From positions 8,467,558-8,531,557 of the forward strand of contig CM037870.1 in assembly GCA_021292105.1 (NCBI GenBank): a stretch of 64,000 nucleotides of DNA. Reading direction: 5' to 3'. The position numbers and the translations under genes were made by a program. The stretch's first letter is position 1. The number at the start of each line of letters is the position of its first letter. This document shows, in pieces, positions 11,001-23,000 of this stretch. The notes under the pieces are model-generated. The model was not told the origin of the DNA. It saw nothing but the letters and a program-made list of their open reading frames with translations, and ran no database searches. The stretch is from Anadara kagoshimensis (taxonomy: Eukaryota; Mollusca; Bivalvia; Arcoida; Arcidae).

Positions 11001-14000
11001 CAAATCTAAATTTGAAAATGAATTTAATAATGAATATGTAGAGGAATCAATACCATCCACACTTCTTCAGTTAGTATGCAGCATTGAGCATGGCGTGGAT
11101 ATCAAATCTCATCTTGCTAATGGCATAGTACCATCAGATTTTGCTATGGAACAGTTGTTGCAATATAACTGTTACGCTAAATACAGAGCAGGTTCTGAAT
11201 ACTGCAGACACTCTAAAGATCGAGAAACACCATTTGCAGTTTATATCGGACTTTTAGTGTTTGCTAAGGTAAGAACAGCTGATCGATATCCTTTATGAAC
11301 ATGGTATCTGCATATCCTATGACAGAGTACTTGAAATATCTGCTCAATTAGGGGAATCGGTCATAAATCAATATTTCGAAGAAGGAGTTGTATGTCCTCC
11401 AGTGCTGAGAAAATATCTTTTCACTACTGCGGCGATGGATAACATAGACCATAATCCATCAGCAACGACTGCAACTACCTCATTCCATGGTACAAGTATA
11501 TCTTTGTTCCAACATCCAACTTTTGAAATTCAAGGTGAGATTAGACCATTTATTCCAGTGACAAACAGTAAATCAAAACAAGTTCCAGAGCTTCCTGAAT
11601 CGTTCTCCAATGTGCCACCTGCATTTTTCAAGACAGAGAATCCACAGCCATCAGAAATTGCAAACGTTCCTAAACCAGTTTCAAGACTTGCTAATATTTT
11701 GATTCCAGAATACGACTGGCTTCAGACTGTTTATCTGGCTGAAAATATTAATGATGAAGTAAATATATCTTGGTCAGCCTTCCATGCATCCCAGAAAAGG
11801 AGTCAAGACTTTGAAATATCTATAACATCGCTTCTTCCTCTCCTGCGAGACCAAGCTCATTCCGTTGCTACAATAAAACATGTTTTGAACAAGGTCAAAG
11901 ACAGTGTGGCATTTCTTAATCCAGGTCAAACACCTGTCATTACCGCTGACCAGCCACTTTTTGCCTTAGCCAAACAAATCCAATGGCACTGGCCAGATCA
12001 ATACGGAGAGGATAAAGTAGTTATTATGTTTGGCGGGCTTCATATAGAAATGACAGCACTTAAGTCCATAGGATCTTTGCTGGAAGATAGCGGCTGGACA
12101 AGTGCTCTAGTTGAGGCTGATATTGCATCTGCTGGAACAGCTGACTCTTTCTTGTCTGCATCAAGTGTAACTAAAACCCGGCAAGCACACCAAATCACAG
12201 CATGCTCCTTGTACAAGCTCCTGAAGGAAGCGTATGATAACTACGAGGAACAAACTACTGATGAACACGTACTGACCTTTGAAAATTGGCGTAATTCAAG
12301 AGAACAACAGAGTCCACAATTCCAATTCTGGTGTATGGTACTACAGATGGAGCTGATAATTATGACCTTGGTGAGATCATTCCGGGAGGCAGATTTCAAA
12401 CTTTATAAGGAATCCCTTTATGAACTTATGCCTTACCTATTTGCCAATAATAATGTCAAGTATGCACGTTGGCTATCTGTTCATCTCAGGGACATGTTGT
12501 GTCTTGCCGATCAGCATCCAGAAGTTGCCAGGCAGTTCCATGGGGGTAATTTCGTTGTTCATAAATCAGACAGAAATTTCTCTGCTGTTGCAATTGACCA
12601 AGCTCACGAGCAAAACAATGCTATAATTAAAGGAGACGGAGGAGCTGTTGGTCTTACAGAAGACGAAAAAGCTCTTAGGAGATGGATGGTAGCTGGACCT
12701 GAGGTAAGTCGTCTTGTCTCTACCTATGAAACAGTCAGTGGTGCAAAAATGCAACAAAAAGTACCCGTCACCATGAAGAAGGGGAGACATTCCAACATAC
12801 CTTTTTTGAGAAAACACAGAAACTTACCACTGTTATGCGCGAGATGGGTAATCCTTTTGAGGAAGAATCTGAGGATCTTCTTGTTTTGGATACAAAAGAC
12901 ATCGCTGATGCTAGTGTTTCGCAGTTAATGAAAACACATTATCACAGAGGAAAAACCCAATTTGACTTATTTATGTCAGATCTTTGTAAGGATGCTTCTT
13001 CTTTCTATGTTCCTATAAAGAAAAACTGCATAAAATTCTTCGATCAGCGTTCCAAATCTGACTCAAAAATTACATCCAAAGTTAAACTACTAAAGGACAA
13101 CTATCAACTTTTTTCTCGTCTTTTTATCTCCTGTCAAAATAGACAATGCGACTTGAAAGAGTTTTTCAAACATGAAAATCAATCTGTACCAGCTTCATAA
13201 GTGATGGCGGAAAACTCCGAACATGCTCGAAGTCTGATTTAATTGGTATTCTGCAAGAAACAGTCATGTTGCCTGAAACAAAGCCAGAGGCAGACGCTAT
13301 TATGATTGATGGTTCGCGCTTATAAACTCAGTCCCTCCTCGTGGTGTTAAAACATTTCAGAAATATGCAACTGATGATATTCTTCCGAAGATACAGAGAT
13401 ATAGCTCGGAATACAAGAGAACGGACTTAGTTTTTGACGTGTATCTGCTTTTCATGGAAAAGGAAAGAAGACTGCCTGGCAAACTTGGAATGTGTTCCCT
13501 GAAGCATCAACTGTCTTTGGCAGATTGAGTGATAGTCCATTAGAGGTAACAGCAGAGGATATGGCAACATTGGAAAGATTTGTTGTATTGATGTACGATA
13601 GAGCACTACCAACTCCATCTGTGAATGAAGCCCGGCTTGAACTTTTTGCTAGAAAACAGAAACCATATGACATGATACCACCAACTGTAGCGGCCCTTGA
13701 GGAACATGTTAAACGCGCTGCATTTCAGGCGGGACATATATGGGGGCAGTCGTTGATTAAGGAGCCTGAGAGCAAAAGCCCTTCAGACTGGGGATGGATG
13801 AAACAAGAGGACAACACCTGGAAAGTGTTTTGGTCTAGTTTAGTACCAATAGCTAAAAGCTGTCAGGAATTGACAAAGTGTGGCTGTAAAAGAGAGTGCA
13901 TTGGCAGATGCAAATGCTATTCTTTCAGCCTTGCATGTACTAAACTTTGCAGTTGCCCATGCCAATCGTAATTAAGTTACATAGTTCTTATTTCAATACC

Positions 14001-17000
14001 TTTAACCATGTTTATTCATTATTATAATCTACTTGGGCGCCATTTTGGAATATTCAACATTTTGACCGCCATCTTGGTACATGACGGCCATTTTTCTTTT
14101 CATGTAGGCAATTCATTTCAACAGTAACAACAATAATTCACAGTCTGAAGTAAAATAGGAAACAAATACTAGCGTCATCACCTGCATGATTGTTGTAATG
14201 CAAATATTTCTTTTTAATGGTATTTTGGATATAAGACGCCATCTTAAAAATCAAAATAGCAAAGATTTGATCACTTTGATTAGGTGGGTAGTCTAGCAGC
14301 CGATGTTATACAAATACAAATACAAATACAAACCTCATTTTTTATTACCTAATTTAGAGGATAATGTTACAATACTACTGTCGATATCACACTTTTGGCA
14401 ACCATCTTGAAAAATGGCCGCCATATTGGAATTCAATTTGGCTAGATACAGTTTTGCAAACAGTGACCCATCCTCAATAACTGTGCCAAGTTTCATGCTT
14501 GTATCACCATCTGAACGATTAAGTGACTTATCTGCTCTACTACCTTATTTACTCTTGTAGCACTTTGTTTAAGTATGTCTTTCATTATACATTTGTGTTT
14601 TTTCTTCACTATAACTTAATCATGCCTTATTCATTTTTTACATGTAGATTTTGAATTCTCTTGGTCAAAGACACCAGATCTTTATCATACATGCTGCTTC
14701 AATTTGTTGATCATTTTACTAAAAGTGAACTTAATTTTGTGTTTTATTTTTGTTTCAGGTCAAGTTTTAAGGTCTACATATACCTACAATCCAGTGACTA
14801 AACTTGTATACCACCCTGTGGCACAGGCTGTAATTACAGGATCAGGTCAGTAACTAAACTTGTATACCACCCTGTCGCACAGGCTGTAATTACAGGATCA
14901 GGTCAGTAACTAAACTTGTATACCACCCTGTCGCACAGGCTGTAATCACAGGATCAGGTCAGTAACTAAACTTGTATACCACCCTGTGGCACAGGCTGTA
15001 ATCACAGGATCAGGTCAGTAACTAAACTTGTATACCACCCTGTGGCACAGGCTGTAATCACAGGATCAGGTCAGTAACTAAACTTGTATACCACCCTGTG
15101 GCACAGGCTGTAATCACAGGATCAGGTCAGTAACTAAACTTGTATACCACCCTGTGGCACAGGCTGTAATTACAGGATCAGGTCAGTAACTAAACTTGTA
15201 TACCACCCTATCGCACAGGCTGTAATCACAGGATCAGGTCAGTAACTAAACTTGTATACCACCCTGTGGCACAGGCTGTAATCACAGGATCAGGTCAGTA
15301 ACTAAACTTGTATACCACCCTGTGGCACAGGCTGTAATCACAGGATCAGGTCAGTAACTAAACTTGTATACCACCCTGTGGCACAGGCTGTAATCACAGG
15401 ATCAGGTCAGTAACTAAACTTGTATACCACCCTGTGGCACAGGCTGTAATCACAGGATCAGGTCAGTAGCTAAACTTGTATACCACCCTGTGGCACAGGC
15501 TGTAATCACAGGATCAGGTCAGTAACTAAACTTGTATACCACCCTGTGGCACAGGCTGTAATTACAGGATCAGGTCAGTAACTAAACTTGTATACCACCC
15601 TGTCGCACAGGCTGTAATCACAGGATCAGGTCAGTAACTAAACTTGTATACCACCCTGTCGCACAGGCTGTAATCACAGGATCAGGTCAGTAACTAAACT
15701 TGTATACCACCCTGTGGCACAGGCTGTAATCACAGGATCAGGTCAGTAACTTAACTTGTGTATCACCCTGTAGCACAGGCTGTAATCACAGGGTCAGGTC
15801 AGTAACTAAACTTGTATACCATCCTGTAGCACAGTCTGTAATCACAGGATCAGATCAGACAGTTATTTAGTTTTAAAAACTCATTACAACTTTTATTGAG
15901 TTTATAAAGCTTGTTCAATCTTAATGTTCCCAATTATTTAATACTGTCATAGTAACTTGGTAATTCCATCATACAAAATGTTTTCTCCTAAACTGTAAAC
16001 ACAATACATGTATGTTTAAAGTTAAAGCAATATAGTAGGCTAATGGCGGAGGTCTTTCACCCCATTTTGAGAACGGGTCCAGGGCCCTTGGAATTGAGAA
16101 AATAAGCCACATTTTGACTCATTTTGGGGAAAATTCAATAAGAGGCAAAAGTATTACATTCAAACTTTTCTAGCCATAAAATATAATTAAATGTAAATTA
16201 GAGTTCTATTTGTCTACCTTTCATGCCTCTGAATTTATTTACAGCATGTTCTAGCTGTGTCTGTAAGAGATGAAAGTTCAGAAACCGATTAGGAAAACAT
16301 ACCAATTTAATGTAAACACAATGAACCTGTCTATAAAGGCCACCAAAGGAAACCAGTAAAAGTGGCCTTTATGGGCAAGTGGCCTTTATATACAAGTTCA
16401 AATAATATAAATAAAGAACAATTGGTAGACAATTCTACTGGCCTTTATAAATTAGTACAAATAAATTGGGAATATTACCATTATTCATTGGGGAAAAACA
16501 TGCTTTATTTGATTGGAGATGGGGCCCAATTTCGGCCTCAAATTTGCTTCTGTTAGACTTTGGATGGTGATTTTTAAGGGGAAAACTTTTATATTTGGAA
16601 GATTTGTTTTGGCTGGGAAAAAGGCAATATAAAATTTAGACATATAGAATAGACCTTGTTAGAGTTTGAAGTATGTGCTATCAGACCCCCTACCCCTATT
16701 CCTTTTCTATAATTATTTACCATATTTAGTGTTCAATTTAGTAATGTTGTGGATGGGACACTCCTTGCTCAGACCTTGAAAAACAGGGATCATGTTTTCG
16801 AAAACTGGCCAACATTCCGGTAGCATAACTTTATGCAAAAATCAGTATTATGTCAAAGACAAATATAAAAAAGAAAGAGGAAATAGAATTGAACTAAGAT
16901 TAAACATTGGGCAGCAGTTGGATCATAGACTGTATAATTTTTGTGTCAGAAAAATTATTTTTTTGAGACCAAATTGCCAATGGTGCAAAATTTCCTTCTA

Positions 17001-20000
17001 GATTGGACACTGCACATTTTCATGATTTGTAATTTGACTAACTTTGATTTACAGATGGAGGTAAGGTTGACATGTGGGATATTGAAACTGGAGACAACAT
17101 ACAAAGTTTACTGGCATATGAAGAAGGCATAACTGGACTTCAGGTATAACACATTCAAATAACTCCCAAACCTGCTTATAAAGGTCCTAAAGTGGAGCAT
17201 GGTGTAGGAATGGTGTTTTATGGTTAAGTCAAGATTCTTTCACATAAATTGAAACATTACATGCAAACACAAATCTAAATGTCCCATGACATAGTGGAGT
17301 AATGGTGTTTTATGGGCAAGTCAAGATTCTTTCACATAAATTGAGACATTACATGCAAACACAAATCTAAATGTCCCTTGATATAGTGAAGTAATGGAGT
17401 AATGGTGTTTTATGGGCAAGTCAAGATTCTTTCACATAAATTGAGACATTACATGCAAACACAAATCTAAATGTCCCTTGATATAGTGAAGTAATGGAGT
17501 AATGATGTTTTATGGGCAAGTCTAGATTCTTTTACTTACATTGAAGCAATCAATTCGGGGATTGTTTAGGAAACTTGAGTATGTAACAGAGAAAAACAAG
17601 TGGCAAGTAAAATGATAAAATTTGCAGCACCAGGATGTGCCAGAGACAGATTTAGGACAAATCAGTTAGAGGCACTATGATCTATGTGATAGGTAAAACA
17701 GGAAAATTTGCAGCACCAGGATGTTCCAGAGACAGATTTAGGCCAAATCAGTTAAAGGCACTATGATCTATGTGATAGGTAAAACAGGAAAATTTGCAGC
17801 ACCAGGATGTGCCAGCGAAAGATTTAGGCCAAATCAGTTAGAGGCACTACGATCTATGTGATAGGTAAAACAGGAAAAGCTTGCAGCACCAGGATGTGCC
17901 AGAGACAGATTTAGGCCAAATCAGTTAGAGGCACTATGATCTATGTGATAGGTAAAACAGGAAAATTTGCAGCACCAGGATGTGCCAGAGACAGATTTAG
18001 GCCAAATCAGTTAGAGGCACTATGATCTATGTGATAGGTAAAACAGGAAAATGTGCAGCACCAGGATGTGCCAGAGACAGATTTAGGCCAAATCAGTTAG
18101 AGGCAGGCACTATGATCTATGTGATAGGTAAAACAGGAAAATTTGCAGCACCAGGATGTACCAGAGACAGATTTAGGCCAAATCAGTTAGAGGCACTATG
18201 ATCTATGTGATAGGTAAAACAGGAAAATGTGCAGCACCAGGATGTGCCAGAGACAGATTTAGGCCAAATCAGTTAGAGGCACTATGATCTATGTGATAGG
18301 TAAAACAGGAAAATTTGCAGCACCAGGATGTTCCAGAGACAGATTTAGGCCAAATCAGTTAAAGGCACTATGATCTATGTGATAGGTAAAACAGGAAAAT
18401 TTGCAGCACCAGGATGTGCCAGCGAAAGATTTAGGCCAAATCAGTTAGAGGCACTACGATCTATGTGATAGGTAAAACAGGAAAAGCTTGCAGCACCAGG
18501 ATGTGCCAGAGACAGATTTAGGCCAAATCAGTTAGAGGCACTATGATCTATGTGATAGGTAAAACAGGAAAATTTGCAGCACCAGGATGTGCCAGAGACA
18601 GATTTAGGCCAAATCAGTTAGAGGCACTATGATCTATGTGATAGGTAAAACAGGAAAATGTGCAGCACCAGGATGTGCCAGAGACAGATTTAGGCCAAAT
18701 CAGTTAGAGGCAGGCACTATGATCTATGTGATAGGTAAAACAGGAAAATTTGCAGCACCAGGATGTACCAGAGACAGATTTAGGCCAAATCAGTTAGGGC
18801 ACTATGATCTATGTGATAGGTAAAACAGGAAAATGTGCAGCACCAGGATGTGCCAGAGACAGATTTAGGCCAAATCAGTTAGAGGCACTATGATCTATGT
18901 GATAGGTAAAACAGGAAAATTTGCAGCACCAGGATGTGCCAGAGACAGATTTAGGCCAAATCAGTTAGAGGCACTATGATCTATGTGATAGGTAAAACAG
19001 GAAAATTTGCAGCACCAGGATGTGCCAGAGACAGATTTAGGCCAAATCAGTTAGAGGCACTATGATCTATGTGATAGGTAAAACAGGAAAATGTGCAGCA
19101 CCAGGATGTGCCAGAGACAGATTTAGGCCAAATCAGTTAGAGGCAGGCACTATGATCTATGTGATAGGTAAAACAGGAAAATTTGCAGCACCAGGATGTG
19201 CCAGAGACAGATTAGGCCAAATCAGTTAGAGGCACTATGATCTATGTGATAGGTAAAACAGGAAAATTTGCAGCACCAGGATGTGCCAGAGACAGATTTA
19301 GGCCAAATCAGTTAGAGGCACTATGATCTATGTGATAGGTAAAACAGGAAAATTTGCAGCACCAGGATGTGCCAGAGACAGATTTAGGCCAAATCAGTTA
19401 GAGGCACTATGATCTATGTGATAGGTAAAACAGGAAAATTTGCAGCACCAGGATGTGCCAGAGACAGATTTAGGCCAAATCAGTTAGAGGCACTATGATC
19501 TATGTGATAGGTAAAACAGGAAAATTTGCAGCACCAGGATGTGCCAGAGACAGATTTAGGCCAAATCAGTTAGAGGCACTATGATCTATGTGATAGGTAA
19601 AACAGGAAAATTTGCAGCACCAGGATGTGCCAGAGACAGATTTAGGCCAAATCAGTTAGAGGCACTATGATCTATGTGATAGGTAAAACAGGAAAATTTG
19701 CAGCACCAGGATGTGCCAGAGACAGATTTAGGCCAAATCAGTTAGAGGCACTATGATCTATGTGATAGGTAATTAACGGGAAAAGCTTGCATCGGTTAAT
19801 TTTTGCAAGCAGCATCACTTGAAGATATTTTCATAGTTTTATTTTCTTTTTGTCAGGCGATGGTCAGTGCAAATGCAAGTGTATTATTGCAAAGTAGAAT
19901 ATTTGCAGCAAGTTTTATTTGCGAATCTTGTTCTTGCAAATCAATGCAATTATAAAATGTCTTAAACAAACCCAAAGTTTTCCAATTTACAGTATCATTG

Positions 20001-23000
20001 TGGTTTCTATTATACAATGTGATATATACTCCATCATAGTTTTTTGCAGAACTGTTAATTTGGGATAAAGAATTGTATAACTTGACATTATCTCCTTTTT
20101 CCTGAGATATATGAGGTAAACATTTTACATTGCTTTCCATTGGTAGACTTTGAAAACCTGATATCCCTTGTCATTTTAGGAGTGACACACTAAAGTACCC
20201 TCCCTGCACATTGCCCTTAGCACACTTCAAAGGTAAAAATTTCCGCTATGTTACCTTTATATAGCTGACAATGTTTTGATATACAGTAAAACCTCGATTC
20301 ATCGCCACCATTTGTTCAGTCAAATTTTGGCATTATAAAGGGGTTTGGCGATAAATCGGGGGAGGCGGATAATGAAAAACATAAACAAAATTGATTTTGG
20401 GAATTAAAAATAATGTGGTGATAAGTGAGGTGGCAAAGTTATCGAGGGGCATTATAACGAGGTTTTACTGTACCATTAAGTGAAATATTCTTGACTGGGG
20501 CATACAATCCAATTCAATGAAAAATAATTAACTTTCCTTACACACAATCACGTGGTACATCTGTAAACTGCATTCTACTTTACTTTCTATTCTCAGGTAT
20601 CAGATGGTTTGTTATATACCAGTAGTGCAGATGGAATGTTAAAAGTGTACGACATCCGAGACAGGAATTTAGTCTGTCTGTTTGTATCGGAGAATATCCA
20701 GTCTGATAATGGAGGATTGATAACACAGCGACATATACGAGGGTTGGCCGTCAACAGAACAAATATCTTCTACGGTGATGATGGCGTCAATGTTAAAGTC
20801 CTGAACTGGAAGACAGGTACATATCTCCAAAGCATGCTATTCTATACAAAATACATGGAATCTTATATTTGATTGGTTAGTTGTTTGATAAGGGTTGGCT
20901 GAATGGTTGATTGATTCCACGTTAAATTATTTAGCCTTAGCAATTTTTCAACGAAAACGTAACTGTAGAATAACATGACCTATAGACAATAAATAGTTGT
21001 AGTAGATGACAAACTTGACTTTATTATTCAGATGTTCAAAATTTAATGTACAAGAAAAATACCATATTTATTAATTTATCATCACTTTTTATAATGTAAT
21101 TAACAAGTAATACTCATAACAGACCTGCAGGGATGCGAAAGAAAACCGAATGCCCAAAGGAAACCATCATACACATAGAGTACAAATGTATATCTGTAAT
21201 AATTAGTATTCAAATTAAATACATGTACTAAAATCTTATAAAAAAAATCCTAAAACACCGTTAATGTATATTTCTGTTATATGTTTTTAGGAGTTGTCCA
21301 CAAGTTGATGAATCATGTCGAAGATTTTGGTATTACTGATTGTTTCTGTTGTCATGGTAACATTATCATTTCTTCAGCTTATAATCTTGATACAGGATTA
21401 GGTTATTTGAATGGTGAGTAATAATAGAATTACTGTAAATAAGAATATTTTCAAATCAGTTAATTTTAAAAAAAAAAAATCTTCTAGACATTCACATCTT
21501 TTTATTTTACATTGTTGGAGGATGGTCTTGCCAAACTTTTATTTTCGCAACTTGTTACCCTTTCAAATGAACGCAAATATGTCTAGATTTAGATTATTGC
21601 CTATTGTTTCTGTTGTCATGTCTTCAGCTTATACTAGATATCTTGAAACAGTATAAGAATATTTGAATTTCAGACTTTTTATCCCCACCGTGATGAGAGC
21701 AAAACTGAGGATATAGAAACTGTTGCTATCTTATTAATGTGTATTCTTATTCAAGTGTAACTTTTACAGTTTATAGTACATTTATAATTATTTTTAGAAG
21801 GAGTTGTGTCCCCTTTCCAACTTTTTAGATTTATGCATCAACTACAAGAATAGCCCATACCAGTATTTATTTAGCATATTTTTGTCTATTGATAGCCCCG
21901 TCAGACACAATTTTCAAAATGTTTTGAGGGATTATATCTTGGATCAAATGCTTGAAAGTTTGTGCAGTGTTGATATGGTGGAAATAGTTGTAACCCCAAA
22001 TCCTGTACAACTATTGTTTTTCATTAGACTTTGTCTCTTTCAATACCAACCTCTGCGGTAGCACAGTTGGTAGAGTGCTCCCTCTGTAAGTGGGAGGTCG
22101 TGGGTTTGAACCCTGGCCGGGTCTGACCCAAGACTTGAAGTGGGTAGTGACTGTTCTTTGACCAAGAACTCGGCATTACAAAATGAAAGTCACGGTTCTT
22201 TAGGATGGGAACTTAAAATAAATGAGGTCCTGTGTCTCGGTATGTGTGGCACAATAAAGAACCCTGCTGTATAATGCCATAAGCGCAAGGGCAACGCACA
22301 GGCAAAATTTCTGCACCTTCTTCTATAGCTGGCTACGTCTCGATATAAGTGAAATATTCTTGACTGGGACATCAAACACCATTACTCAACTCAACTCTCT
22401 TTCAATACTGGAAGTTAACCCTCACAAAATTTTTATACATAAATTGTTCAACTTTCTTTATCCATGGTTAAGCTTGATGCATTAACTCTCTGTATTCATG
22501 GCTTAGTTTGCTACATTGTTCAACTCTAACTGTGTTATTTATTTCAATTTCAGTGCGATATTTACCTGAAGAAAATTATATAACATCTATTAATGATGAT
22601 GACACAGAGAGAATAGTGTCTGTATCATGCTCGGAAATTACAAACGGCAGAATCGCCATAGTAACAGCAGGACTACAATTAAAGATATGGCTTATGTGTA
22701 CAGAGGACAACAGGTAAATAGTGCTTTATTACTTATCTTTATTTATCCCACAAGTCCATTATAGAGTCTGGCTTGGATTTGTCAGAGGAGATTCTGTATT
22801 CTGAAAGTGTGAGTATTCAAGCTGGGATATATCAAAAGAGACTGTGGGGTGTTCTTGAAGTGTTACCCTCCCTGAAGAATAGTAGCAATTGCTGTTTTGT
22901 AAAAAAAAAAAAAAAAAGCCATATTGCAGCTTTTGAAAATAACGTCAATGGTGTACTGTTGGTGTACAAACTATGATGTCATACAATCGATAAGTTATGT

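Noticed and set aside
17055..17062. 6-nt microexon using the cryptic donor GAG|GTAAGG in exon 8
   Set aside because: It would leave a phase that does not fit exon 9, while the full exon fits and encodes a WD blade.
18629..18823. 64-residue ORF MIYVIGKTGK... as a peptide gene
   Set aside because: It exists only because one 90-bp variant keeps the frame inside the 86-bp array.
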